Assembly: GCA_002505345.1 (NCBI GenBank)
Contig: DAUY01000002.1
Coordinates: 1 to 64,000, forward strand
Source: Methanomassiliicoccaceae archaeon UBA370
GTDB taxonomy: Archaea; Thermoplasmatota; Thermoplasmata; Methanomassiliicoccales; Methanomethylophilaceae
Direction of reading: 5' to 3'
DNA length: 64,000 bases
In this document: piece after piece, positions 26,092-34,435 of the stretch
Numbering within the stretch: the stretch's first letter is position 1
Layout of the letters: the number at the start of each line of letters is the position of its first letter
The notes under the pieces: generated by a model
What the model saw: only the letters and a program-made list of their open reading frames with translations
The model's database searches: none
What the model was told of the DNA's origin: nothing
Position numbers and translations under genes: made by a program

Positions 26092-27115
26092 TATTATCAG
26101 GCAGGAACTGAAGAGGAGCGCCGAAGCGATCACAGGCATAGACCCGGAGCAGATACGTGCGGCGGCGGACGCTATGATCGCATCTCTCAAGGCCGGCGGG
26201 CAGGTAATATTCATGGGCAACGGCGGATCATCCGCCGATGCCCAGCACATCTCCGCCGAGCTGTCGGGCAGATACATGATGGAGCGTCCGGCCATGGCGG
26301 GCGTATGCCTTTCAAACATCGCGCCCGTGACGGCCATAGGCAACGATTACAGCTACGATATGGTCTTCAAGCGCCAGATCGAGGCGATATGCAGGAAAGG
26401 GGATGCAGTCGTCGGCCTTTCCACATCGGGGAAGTCCAAGAACGTAATATTGGCAATGGAGGCCGCCAAAGAGAGAGGTGCGACCACCATATCTTTCACG
26501 GGCCCCGGGGGAACGATGAAGGACATCGCCGACGTGGCGGTGACGATCAATACGACCGAAACGCCCAGGATACAGGAGGGATACTTCGTCGCCTGCCATA
26601 CGATCTGCGGAATCATCGAGAGGGAGATGTACGGTAAGAAGGCCGTTTTCCTGGACAGGGACAACACCATAGCTCCTGACGTACCGTACTGCAGCGACCC
26701 GGAGGACTTCAGCGTGTTCGAATATGCTCCGGAGCAGATAGCCAGGCTCAACGACGCCGGCTACCTGGTCATAGTGGTGACCAACCAGTCCGGCATCGGA
26801 AGAGGATATCTTGACGAGGAGACGCTTGCCAAGATACACGAGAAGATGAAGGCGCAGGTAGCAGAGGGCGGAGGAAGGATAGACGACATATTCCACTGCC
26901 CCCACATGCCCGAGGACGGGTGCGGATGCAGGAAGCCGGAAACGGGCATGGGCGTCGCGGCCGTGAGGAAACACGGCATAAACACCTCGGCCTCTTACAT
27001 GGTCGGCGACGCCGAGAAGGACATGGAGTTCGGAAGGGCCATCGGATGCAGGACCGTACGCGTCGACGGGGGATTCACCCTCAAAGATGCCGTCGACCAG
27101 ATCCTCGGCTCATAA
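26084..27115 (+). CDS. GmhA-GmhB fusion: sedoheptulose-7-P isomerase + heptose-1,7-bisphosphate phosphatase
   Basis: 343-residue bifunctional protein. Residues 1-185 are a SIS isomerase: MGNGGSSADAQHISAELSGRY is the GmhA signature, followed by GLSTSGKSKNV. Residues 186-343 are a HAD phosphatase of the GmhB type: VFLDRDNTI nucleophile motif, VTNQSGIGRGYLDEE, the zinc loop CPHMPEDGCGCRKPETGM, and GDAEKDMEFGRA. Together they would convert sedoheptulose-7-P to heptose-7-P and later dephosphorylate the 1,7-bisphosphate, flanking the HddA step. GmhA and GmhB are usually separate proteins; the fusion guarantees co-expression. It overlaps the hddA stop by 8 nt, and its TAA overlaps the convergent GT2 gene. 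Confidence 0.9.
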   Translation: MNDIIRQELKRSAEAITGIDPEQIRAAADAMIASLKAGGQVIFMGNGGSSADAQHISAELSGRYMMERPAMAGVCLSNIAPVTAIGNDYSYDMVFKRQIEAICRKGDAVVGLSTSGKSKNVILAMEAAKERGATTISFTGPGGTMKDIADVAVTINTTETPRIQEGYFVACHTICGIIEREMYGKKAVFLDRDNTIAPDVPYCSDPEDFSVFEYAPEQIARLNDAGYLVIVVTNQSGIGRGYLDEETLAKIHEKMKAQVAEGGGRIDDIFHCPHMPEDGCGCRKPETGMGVAAVRKHGINTSASYMVGDAEKDMEFGRAIGCRTVRVDGGFTLKDAVDQILGS

Positions 27116-28000
27116 TTTCTTCGTGGTGGAGACAGGGTCCCATACGTTCATGTCGCCCTTGTCCGACATGACATAGGCGGAGGCCTTCAGCCTGGAGTAT
27201 GCCTCCATCGCCGCGGTCATCGACATCTTCACGGGGTGGAAGCCCATGTCTTTCACCGCCCCGAACATTGCGCCCACCAGCAGGCTGCCTTTCCAGGTAG
27301 GTATTTCGTACCCGTAGTCCCTCTTCATGTAGCGCTCGCCGATATTCACCCTCGTGCGCTGTTTGATGAAGTCGGCGACCGTCTCGGGCCCCCTGTTCCG
27401 TATTACGGCGTCGGCGGCGTACACTCCCGTGTAACCGGCCTCCTCCAACTTCATGCGCAGTATGTCCTCGTCGGACTGGGTGCGCACCGGCAGTCTTGTG
27501 CCTATATCCCGGAACGCCACCAGTTCGCCTATCTTAGGATGCACCTCTGAAACGTGATGATGCATCGCCCACAGCATATGGGAGGCGAATCCGGCGAAGG
27601 AATCCTTTCCGTTGGTCGGAACGGGGTGTCCGCCGACGATCCCCACCTTAGGGTCCGAGAAGGGTTTTATCAGATTGCTCAGGGAATTTTCATCCCCGAA
27701 TGCGTTGTCCGCATTGAGAAGAACGGCGATCTGTGTTTTTTTATTGTCAAGAAAGAGGTTGATCGCGGAGTTCTTGCCCTCTCTTTTTTCTTGGGGTATA
27801 AACCTAAGATTTTCGAATTCCGGGAGCAGACCTGAAACTATCCCGTCCGTACCGTCGGTGCTGCCGCTCGAGACGACGATGACCTCGTCGATATCGAAGC
27901 CAAAGGTCTTCTGTCCATAGACAGAGCGTATGGAGCGCTCTATGTTGGATTCCTCGTTGTATGCGCAGATCCCGATAGTGACATGTTCACCGGAACTCAT
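27110..28000 (-). CDS. GT2 family glycosyltransferase
   Basis: 296-residue GT-A enzyme with VTIGICAYNEESNIERSI at the N-terminus, VVSSGSTDGTDGIVS in place of the usual DDGSTD, LLNADNAFGDE as the acidic metal site, and VGIVGGHPVP. The C-terminal helices contain a hydrophobic stretch. ATG at 28000 overlaps the DPM-like gene stop (ATGA); the upstream in-frame ATG at 28048 lies well inside that gene. It probably acts on the heptose- or mannose-containing glycan, given its position tail-to-tail with the heptose genes. Confidence 0.86.
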   Translation of the reverse strand: MSSGEHVTIGICAYNEESNIERSIRSVYGQKTFGFDIDEVIVVSSGSTDGTDGIVSGLLPEFENLRFIPQEKREGKNSAINLFLDNKKTQIAVLLNADNAFGDENSLSNLIKPFSDPKVGIVGGHPVPTNGKDSFAGFASHMLWAMHHHVSEVHPKIGELVAFRDIGTRLPVRTQSDEDILRMKLEEAGYTGVYAADAVIRNRGPETVADFIKQRTRVNIGERYMKRDYGYEIPTWKGSLLVGAMFGAVKDMGFHPVKMSMTAAMEAYSRLKASAYVMSDKGDMNVWDPVSTTKKL

Positions 28001-28731
28001 TTCAGTCTCCCTGCGACGCGCGCCATCGTTTTCCCGAAAGGTTCGCACTGCCTCAGTACAGATAGTATGACGGTTTTATTAAGTTTGGACTCTCCCGCGT
28101 TCCTTTTCCCGAACACGAAAGAGGTCTCGCATATCTTGATGTCCGAAGGTCCGAACTTCAGGAGATCGAAAAGCGCTTTGAAGCCGCGTCTATCCATACC
28201 TTCGCCGTATTTTTGAATGATGCTCTGGCAAAGTTCGGTCCTGCCTCCGAAGAATCCGCTCATTATGTCGTTCGACTTCTTCTTGTCTCTAAGCCAAAGG
28301 GTCATCGCGGCCATGAAATGGGCCCCCCAGGATGCGAGCCACCTTATCGGGGAGAGAGCGGTCCTGTCCTCTCTTATCCCCACGCAGAGGTCCGCCCCGT
28401 CCAAAAGACATTTAAATGCCGGGCCGACGGCCTCGGGAGGGTGCTGGAAGTCGGAGTCCATGTTGATGAAGAACTCGGTGCCCGTCTCCATTATTCCCTG
28501 GAAGATGCTGGCAGACAGCCCCCTGTCCCCAGGGTCCCTCTCGACGAATCTGACCATTGGATCGTCAAGTTCCTCGATGAGCTCTTTGGAACCGTCCCCG
28601 GAGTTGTCGTCCATTATAAGCACGAAGAAATCGGGATAAAGCTCCCTGAGGTACGATGCCATCTTCTGGATGTTCCCCGCTTCCTTGTAGGTGGGGAGTA
28701 TTACGGTGCAAGAAGAATCTCCCATTATCAT
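27997..28731 (-). CDS. GT2, dolichol-phosphate mannose synthase-like
   Basis: 244-residue GT2 resembling dolichol-phosphate mannose synthases: TVILPTYKEAGNIQKM, IMDDNSGDGSKELIEEL, FINMDSDFQHPPEA (DXD with the QHPPE motif typical of DPM1/polyprenyl-P-sugar synthases), and KTVILSVLRQ near the C-terminus. It lacks a strong terminal transmembrane region, so it would be a peripheral enzyme. It probably makes a lipid-phosphate sugar for the GT-C proteins at 19110 and 33044. It leads a two-gene operon with the following GT2. Confidence 0.85.
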   Translation of the reverse strand: MIMGDSSCTVILPTYKEAGNIQKMASYLRELYPDFFVLIMDDNSGDGSKELIEELDDPMVRFVERDPGDRGLSASIFQGIMETGTEFFINMDSDFQHPPEAVGPAFKCLLDGADLCVGIREDRTALSPIRWLASWGAHFMAAMTLWLRDKKKSNDIMSGFFGGRTELCQSIIQKYGEGMDRRGFKALFDLLKFGPSDIKICETSFVFGKRNAGESKLNKTVILSVLRQCEPFGKTMARVAGRLK

Positions 28732-28793
28732 ACCTTTATCTTAAACGACTATATCATATATCCGCAGTGATATTACGCGTCGGGTCGCAAGCC
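28732..28793. promoter_or_regulatory. Divergent promoter, DPM-like gene / ACT-domain gene
   Basis: 62 nt holding the AT-rich tract gactatatcatatatcc, which offers TATA elements in both directions between the two outward-reading genes. Confidence 0.45.
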
Positions 28794-29156
28794 ATGTACG
28801 TTATATCACTTGTGGTTAAAAACGAGTTCGGGGTCATGCAGAGGGTCATGGGCGAATTCACTCGAAACAAGATCAACGTCGAAACCATCGTGGTCGGGAA
28901 GTGCGAACAACCCGGCAAATCGAGGATGGTCCTCTCCGTCATCGACAAGGGTGATGCTGTGACGGCCATGGGTCGTCTCGAGAAACTGCAGGACATATAT
29001 GAGTCCGAGCTTGTCACGGGGGAGGGGCAGTCGGCATATGCGCTGCTTTCCACATCCAAGGGCAACGTCGGAGTGGTCGGAAGCTCCGATCAGGTCGATG
29101 AGATAATCGAAATGAGCGCCCCCGACAAGTACGTCTCGGCGCTGAACGCCCTGTAA
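28794..29156 (+). CDS. ilvN: ACT-domain protein, acetolactate synthase small-subunit-like
   Basis: 120-residue protein. The first ~75 residues form an ACT domain typical of IlvN/IlvH regulatory subunits: MYVISLVVKNEFGVMQRVMG, NKINVETIVVG and SRMVLSVI. Canonical archaeal IlvN is about 160 residues, so this is a short version, and no catalytic ilvB gene is nearby. Placement 23 nt before ilvE supports a role in branched-chain amino acid synthesis. ATG at 28794 starts the ACT strand directly; longer starts run through the promoter region. Confidence 0.7.
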   Translation: MYVISLVVKNEFGVMQRVMGEFTRNKINVETIVVGKCEQPGKSRMVLSVIDKGDAVTAMGRLEKLQDIYESELVTGEGQSAYALLSTSKGNVGVVGSSDQVDEIIEMSAPDKYVSALNAL

Positions 29157-29179
29157 TCACATTAAGCGGAAGGATATAG

Positions 29180-30103
29180 ATGGAGAAGAGCAAATTTATA
29201 TGGCTAAACGGCAGGATGGTCAACTGGGAGGACGCTAAAGTTCATGTCATGTCCCATGCCATCAACTACGGCACAGGCGTCTTCGAAGGCATACGGGTCT
29301 ATGAAACGCCGAAAGGCAAATCAGTCTTCAGGCTGAAAGACCATGTCAGAAGGATGGTCGGCGGATGCAAGGTCATGGGCTTCGAGATGGAGTTTGCCGG
29401 CAAGACCTACGGTGAGAAGGAGATCTACGACGCGATACTCGAAACTGTCAGGAAGAACGACAAGGTGGACTATGTCAAACCCTGTATCTTCCTGAGCGGC
29501 GAAGAGGTCGGCCTCAATCCGGTCGGGGTTCCCACAAGCATGTCGATAACTGCGGTCTACATGGGAAACTACCTAGGGGAGAGCGACAACGGGATGAAGC
29601 TCATCACCTCGTCCTGGCAAAGGCCCGACAACCTGTGCGGACCGGCAGGCGCCAAGGTCAACGGCTCATACGTAACCTCATGCCTGGCGAAGAGAGAGGC
29701 CATACGCCACGGTGCGAACGAGGCGGTCATGCTCAATTCGGTCGGGCACGTCGCTGAATGCACCGGCGAGAACATATTCATCTACAAGGACGGCAGGATA
29801 GTGACCCCTCCCGCTTCGGAATGCATACTGGAAGGAATAACCAGGAACTCGGTCATAAGGGTGGCCAGGGACATGGGATACACCGTCGAGGAGATGGAGA
29901 TATCGAGGACCCAGCTGATCACCGCAGACGAGGTCTGGATGACGGGGACGGCTGCCGAAGTGGCATCCGTCACGATGATAGACGGCAGGTCCATAGGCGA
30001 CGGAAAGGTCGGCGAGGTCACCAAGAAGATAGGCAAGAAGTTCCACGAGATAGTCACCGGCAAGGACCTAAGATACGAGGAATGGCTGGACTACGTCAAC
30101 TGA
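29180..30103 (+). CDS. ilvE: Branched-chain amino acid aminotransferase
   Basis: 307-residue fold-type IV PLP enzyme. Features are SHAINYGTGVFEGIRVYETP near residue 28, the likely PLP Lys in AKVNGSYVTSCLAKREA, the EAVMLNSVGHVAECTGENIF signature, and GITRNSVIRVA. It carries out the last transamination step to valine, leucine and isoleucine. It follows the ACT-domain gene as the second gene of a small operon ending at a strong hairpin (30113-30130). Confidence 0.93.
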   Translation: MEKSKFIWLNGRMVNWEDAKVHVMSHAINYGTGVFEGIRVYETPKGKSVFRLKDHVRRMVGGCKVMGFEMEFAGKTYGEKEIYDAILETVRKNDKVDYVKPCIFLSGEEVGLNPVGVPTSMSITAVYMGNYLGESDNGMKLITSSWQRPDNLCGPAGAKVNGSYVTSCLAKREAIRHGANEAVMLNSVGHVAECTGENIFIYKDGRIVTPPASECILEGITRNSVIRVARDMGYTVEEMEISRTQLITADEVWMTGTAAEVASVTMIDGRSIGDGKVGEVTKKIGKKFHEIVTGKDLRYEEWLDYVN

Positions 30104-30112
30104 AAATCCCTT

Positions 30113-30130
30113 ACCCGCCAAAAGGCGGGT
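30113..30130. terminator. Hairpin terminator between convergent ilvE and GT4 genes
   Basis: ACCCGCC, an AAAA loop, then GGCGGGT: a perfect 7-bp stem, 10 nt after the ilvE stop. T-rich sequence follows on the plus strand. Being symmetrical, it may serve both converging transcripts. Confidence 0.7.
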
Positions 30131-30154
30131 CCAAATCATTTCTTTATGAACGGG

Positions 30155-31234
30155 TCATTTTCCCAGGGCCACGTCTTCCAGCACCTTCTCCAGCGGCCCG
30201 ATGTGGTTCTTCCAATCGTAGAATTCCGCCCTCGACCTCGCCAGGGCGCCCATCTCCGCCCTCTTCTTTCCGTCGGACAGAAGAGACTTCATGGCGCCGG
30301 CAAGGGCCGCAGAGTCCCTGGAAGGAACCGTCAGGCCGCCGTCCCCTACCGTTTCCGGAAGGCCGTTGACGTCTGTGCACACAATAGGGCGGCCGTATGA
30401 CATAAGTTCTATGGCAGCAAGACCCAGGGACTCGAAGAGAGAGGGCATAGCAAAGAATTTGCATGTGCTCATAAGCACAGCCTTCTCCTCTTCGCTCACG
30501 TATCCCTTCATCTCGATCTTATCTTCCAGGCCCAGCCGTTCTATCTGCTTTCTCAGCTTGTTTTCCACAGGCCCCCTCCCGCACATCACCAGCCTGCAGT
30601 CCACATCCTCCATGGCCTCAACCAGGTACTCGAGTCCTTTGGTGTTCACCAGGCGTCCCAGCGAGAGTATGAAATCCCCCTCTTCCCCGGACATCTCGGG
30701 GAACGAGCTCAGACAGGAAGGCACAACGGTCGTCATTTCGGGCGGTATGCCCCTCGAAACGAGGTCGTCCCTCACATAGTTGCTGACGCAGACGATGTGG
30801 TCGAAAGTTCCCAGAGTCTTCCTGAACATGTTGTCGTTCAACTCGGAGAGCTTGGACAGCCACCCCGCCCCCTCTCCCCACATGTTGTGGTATGTGAAGA
30901 TCTTCTTGCCGTCGTATTTGGCCAGATCGCGGCTGTACGAGGGTGCCCAGCGGTAGTTGAAGTTCACCAGGTCCGGGTTCATCGACGTCAAGGCTTCGAT
31001 CACGCCCTTGGAAGATACCAGAGGAGGGTTGTAAATGTCGATGAATTTCGATTTCAGGCGAATGATGCGGTACCCATCTTCCGTTCTCTCTTCTTCCGGA
31101 GTTCCGGGTAGCCTGCTCGTAAGTATCGTTACGTCATGGCCCCTTGCCGCCAGCAGTCTCGCTGTATCATGCATCCGGTGCTCTATGCCGCCTTTGTAAG
31201 GGAAGAAGAACGGGTTCACGTCCACCAATCTCAT
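30155..31234 (-). CDS. GT4 glycosyltransferase
   Basis: 359-residue GT-B enzyme. The N-terminus has FFPYKGGIEHRMHDTARLL, and the centre has FTYHNMWGEGAGWL. The donor domain has ILSLGRLVNTKGLEYLVEAM, LVMCGRGPVENKL and the EX7E motif in FESLGLAAIELMSYGRPIV. This is the layout of alpha-mannosyl- or glucosyltransferases of the PimA/GT4 group. Its start overlaps the DedA stop by 4 nt, so it is third in the operon GT4-DedA-GT4 (31806-32969, 31231-31818, then this gene). Confidence 0.9.
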   Translation of the reverse strand: MRLVDVNPFFFPYKGGIEHRMHDTARLLAARGHDVTILTSRLPGTPEEERTEDGYRIIRLKSKFIDIYNPPLVSSKGVIEALTSMNPDLVNFNYRWAPSYSRDLAKYDGKKIFTYHNMWGEGAGWLSKLSELNDNMFRKTLGTFDHIVCVSNYVRDDLVSRGIPPEMTTVVPSCLSSFPEMSGEEGDFILSLGRLVNTKGLEYLVEAMEDVDCRLVMCGRGPVENKLRKQIERLGLEDKIEMKGYVSEEEKAVLMSTCKFFAMPSLFESLGLAAIELMSYGRPIVCTDVNGLPETVGDGGLTVPSRDSAALAGAMKSLLSDGKKRAEMGALARSRAEFYDWKNHIGPLEKVLEDVALGK

Positions 31235-31818
31235 ACCTCGATCCCCTCCTTCTTCCGTTTGAGGAGAGACGCGGCGAAACTTATCCCGATTATCGCGAAG
31301 ACCATGATGATCGTAAACGTTTGAGCCATGTCCGAGCTGAAGAACACGTAGAAGAACTTGCTGAAAAGAAGTATCACGCCGAATTTAAGGTAGCATCCCA
31401 GTACGATGTAGAACATGCATTTTCTATACTGCCAGCTGTCCACCATGGATATGAACGCCCCTGCGAAAGGAACCATGGGGGCGAAACGGTTCACCAGGAA
31501 TATCCGCTCGTCGCTGACCATTAGGAACCCGATGTACTTTTGGGCGACCCTCTTTATCCTGTCCGGCATCCGGATGCGGTCGACTATCAAATAAAGCAAA
31601 GTTATGCCGAGGATCTCGCCCACGGATGCGGCCACCAGAAGCGTCGCTCCGAAGGTCACGCTCTCCGGCATGTACATGAAGCCGATCACGAAGAAAAGTT
31701 CGGGAAGCGTGGGGAACAGTATCGCATCGATGAAGAATATGAGCGCTACGAAGAATATGACTCCGGCGGCGCCGTAAGGACCGAAGATTCCGAGCATCCA
31801 CTCGCTTATGCTGAACAT
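31231..31818 (-). CDS. DedA/VTT-domain membrane protein
   Basis: 195-residue polytopic protein with about five hydrophobic segments. The central loop with NRFAPMVPFAGAFISMV carries the Arg and the Pro-Phe-Ala-Gly pattern of the DedA/SNARE-associated (VTT) family. Some DedA proteins translocate polyprenyl-phosphate or phospholipid carriers back across the membrane, which would fit a glycan assembly operon. ATG at 31818 (MFSISEWMLG) was chosen because the longer frame is GT4 antiframe sequence. It overlaps both neighbours. Confidence 0.82.
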   Translation of the reverse strand: MFSISEWMLGIFGPYGAAGVIFFVALIFFIDAILFPTLPELFFVIGFMYMPESVTFGATLLVAASVGEILGITLLYLIVDRIRMPDRIKRVAQKYIGFLMVSDERIFLVNRFAPMVPFAGAFISMVDSWQYRKCMFYIVLGCYLKFGVILLFSKFFYVFFSSDMAQTFTIIMVFAIIGISFAASLLKRKKEGIEV

Positions 31819-32969
31819 TTTTTCTCCTCCCGTCTCCTCTTTTTTGCCTCGATGACTTCTCCGTACAGTTTCAGGGTCTTTTCTGCGGAACTCTCCGCGG
31901 AGCAATCCCTGGCGGTCGCCAGCGATGCTTCGATGACATCTTTGCCTGCGGCGAGCGCTTTCTTTATGGCGTCCGAGCATCCTTTCTCGTCATCGAACAG
32001 GAACCCGTTCTCCCCGTCCCTTATGACGCTGGTGAACGCCCGCGCGTTGCGGCATGCGCACGGAACCCCCGAAGCCATCGCTTCCAAAATGGAAAGTCCC
32101 TGGGTCTCGAACCCGGAACAGGATATCGCCGCATCCGCGGCGGCGTATGCGTAAGGAAGGTCCTCATCGGGGACGAATCCCAGGAACCTTACCCTGTCTT
32201 CCATCCCCAGATCGCTCACCAGGGCCTCCAATTCTTCTTTCTGGGGACCTTTCCCGGCTATGACCAGCGATGCGCCGTCCACGTTCCTTACGGCCCTTAT
32301 GGCCATATCCAACTCCTTCTCGAAAGAAAGGCGGCCGACGTAGAGGACCTTCCTGCCCTCTCCCAGTTTGTATTTTTCGGCGAACCGTCTTCTGTCGAGC
32401 CCGGGCCGGAAGACGGAGGTATCGATTCCCGTGGGTATGGTCCTGAGAAGCCGGACATCGAGGGAATGACCGGCAAGCTCCTTTCCGACCGCATCTGTGG
32501 GAGTTATGACAGCGTCCATCCTCTTGAAGACTTTTCTAAGGTAGAACCATATCAGGCATCTTAGTATGTCTTCGGGTATCTTGACTGGAGTGTATCTCTC
32601 CGCAACATCTTCGACCATCGTATGGAAGGTCATCACGACCGGTATCTTGAGGTAATGCGCCAGTAAAAGCCCTCTGACGGTCATCGTCGCAACCCCGTGC
32701 ACGTGCAGCACGTCGAAATCCAGGCTGCGCATACGGGAACAATCCGCAGAAGGGAGCACTGGCACATAGTACCCCTTGTAAGTTTTGAAGCTGACGGCCC
32801 TGATCCACAGGACATGGTCGTCGTCGGTCCTGAGGTCCTTTCCGGGGTCGGGAGCCACTACCCAGACCTCATGTCCCAGGCGCTCAAGGGAACTGCGTAT
32901 CGTAGATATGGATGTGACCACGCCGTCCCTCGAGGGATAGTAGCTGTCGGCCAGCATTGCAATACGCAT
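31806..32969 (-). CDS. GT4 glycosyltransferase
   Basis: 387-residue GT-B enzyme. N-terminal ADSYYPSRDGVVTSIS, HVHGVATMTVRGLLLAHYL and VMTFHTMVEDVAERY match the GT4 diacylglycerol/polyprenol-type group. The donor domain has VLYVGRLSFEKELDMAIRAV, LVIAGKGPQKEEL and CSGFETQGLSILEAMASG (EX7E). It is the first gene of the minus-strand GT4-DedA-GT4 operon and ends in TAA, overlapping the DedA start by 13 nt. The promoter is shared with the divergent GT-C gene. Confidence 0.9.
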   Translation of the reverse strand: MRIAMLADSYYPSRDGVVTSISTIRSSLERLGHEVWVVAPDPGKDLRTDDDHVLWIRAVSFKTYKGYYVPVLPSADCSRMRSLDFDVLHVHGVATMTVRGLLLAHYLKIPVVMTFHTMVEDVAERYTPVKIPEDILRCLIWFYLRKVFKRMDAVITPTDAVGKELAGHSLDVRLLRTIPTGIDTSVFRPGLDRRRFAEKYKLGEGRKVLYVGRLSFEKELDMAIRAVRNVDGASLVIAGKGPQKEELEALVSDLGMEDRVRFLGFVPDEDLPYAYAAADAAISCSGFETQGLSILEAMASGVPCACRNARAFTSVIRDGENGFLFDDEKGCSDAIKKALAAGKDVIEASLATARDCSAESSAEKTLKLYGEVIEAKKRRREEKKCSA

Positions 32970-33043
32970 GTCGGCCGCCTATGTTATGGGATGATATAAT
33001 TCTTGTCCGAACGCTGATATACGCAAAAGGCATTCGAAAAATT

Positions 33044-34435
33044 ATGGGAGATTGTGCCGAGCAGAGGTCCTCAGCGCATGCCATCGGCGCATTTCTTAGG
33101 AGGCCCGTGGTGCTTCTCCTCATAGCGGGGATAATCGCAAGGGCGGTGTTAATCCCTTTAGCCACGTATAACTACGACATAAGTTTCTGGGCGACCACCA
33201 TCCAGCACAACCAGTCCGGGTACGGCCTCTACGGCCTTTCGGGTTACTACTACACCCCCGTATGGGGTTACGTCCTGGGTTCCCTCGGACTGCTGGCGAA
33301 CTTCCTTTTCGGCATCGGGTCCTACGGAACGATCGCCGACCCTCTGCTCCCGGTCCTGGGCGCGGAATGGGAGTACTACGGGAAGATGGTCGTCTCCCCC
33401 GGGTTCAGTCTGCTCGTCAAGTCATTCCTGGCGCTGGTGGACGTCGCATGCGCCTATCTTATCTATGTATTGGTGAAGAAACTGGGCTACAGCGACGGCA
33501 AGGCGGCGCTGGCCCTCGGGCTGTGGTTCGTATGTCCCATAGTCATATATTCATCGGCGGCGCAGGCAACCTTCGACAACGTTTCCATAATGTTCATGCT
33601 TCTGACGCTGGTACTCATATTGGACGGAAGGTACATGACCGCAGGGGCGATGTTCTGCCTTGCGTCGTTCACCAAGTTCTTTCCGGCATATCTCATCTTC
33701 ATCTTCATCGTATGTGTCCTGAGGAGACATGAGGACAGAAGGGCACAGTTGAAGGCCCTCTCCTACGCGGCGTCGGGATTCCTGGTGATGGCGTTCCTCA
33801 TATTCCTCCCGCAGTTCATGAACGGGACGGCAGCGGAGGCATTCGGTTTCGTGGTGTCCAGAGTATCCAAGATCTCCGTTCCGACCGAATCACTGTGGGG
33901 CATAATATCATCGGTCGGAAATCTTATCGTCGTCGTTCTCCAGCCGTTGATCTTCTTGCTTGAGCTGGTAATAGCGTTCTTCGCTTACAGGTTAACGGAA
34001 AAGGCGTTCAAGGACAAACTGACGGTCCTGCTCTTGCTGAGCTCCGCCGCGGTCTTCCTCTGGACGCCCACCCCCACATACCTGCTCCTGATACTTCCGT
34101 TCCTGATATGCGTGGTCGCCACGGCCGAGACGCCCGAGCAAAAACGGTACATCCTGCCGCTGGTGTCGATCGCAGTCACGGCGACCATTTATGCCATAAC
34201 GATGAACAGTTTCGGCCTGTTTTTCCAGGACTCGATATACTACGGGCTGGTCTCACCGGAGACCATACTCAACGGGATCGAGTGGCTCGACGCGGAGGTG
34301 GCGATCGGGGTCACGAGGCAGACCGTTCTGAACATAGTCATGGGTGCCGCGGTGAGCATTTCGATCTACTCTGTGTTCTTGGCATACATCTGCAACCGTA
34401 AGAAAGAAAAATCTGCAGAGGAGGGATGCGAATGA
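33044..34435 (+). CDS. Polytopic membrane glycosyltransferase, GT-C/GT87-like (second copy)
   Basis: 463-residue protein with about 11 hydrophobic segments. The first outside loop has YNYDISFWATTIQHNQSG then GYYYTPVWGYVLG, matching the FDLSFF...YYPPVYGYF pattern of the paralogue at 19110-20453. A lipid-phosphate-sugar-dependent transferase acting outside is inferred. ATG at 33044 gives a short hydrophilic N-terminus before TM1; earlier in-frame ATGs at 32957 and 32981 overlap the promoter tract gggatgatataattc. It is followed by an ectoprotein gene through an ATGA overlap, the same arrangement as the first copy. Confidence 0.75.
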   Translation: MGDCAEQRSSAHAIGAFLRRPVVLLLIAGIIARAVLIPLATYNYDISFWATTIQHNQSGYGLYGLSGYYYTPVWGYVLGSLGLLANFLFGIGSYGTIADPLLPVLGAEWEYYGKMVVSPGFSLLVKSFLALVDVACAYLIYVLVKKLGYSDGKAALALGLWFVCPIVIYSSAAQATFDNVSIMFMLLTLVLILDGRYMTAGAMFCLASFTKFFPAYLIFIFIVCVLRRHEDRRAQLKALSYAASGFLVMAFLIFLPQFMNGTAAEAFGFVVSRVSKISVPTESLWGIISSVGNLIVVVLQPLIFLLELVIAFFAYRLTEKAFKDKLTVLLLLSSAAVFLWTPTPTYLLLILPFLICVVATAETPEQKRYILPLVSIAVTATIYAITMNSFGLFFQDSIYYGLVSPETILNGIEWLDAEVAIGVTRQTVLNIVMGAAVSISIYSVFLAYICNRKKEKSAEEGCE

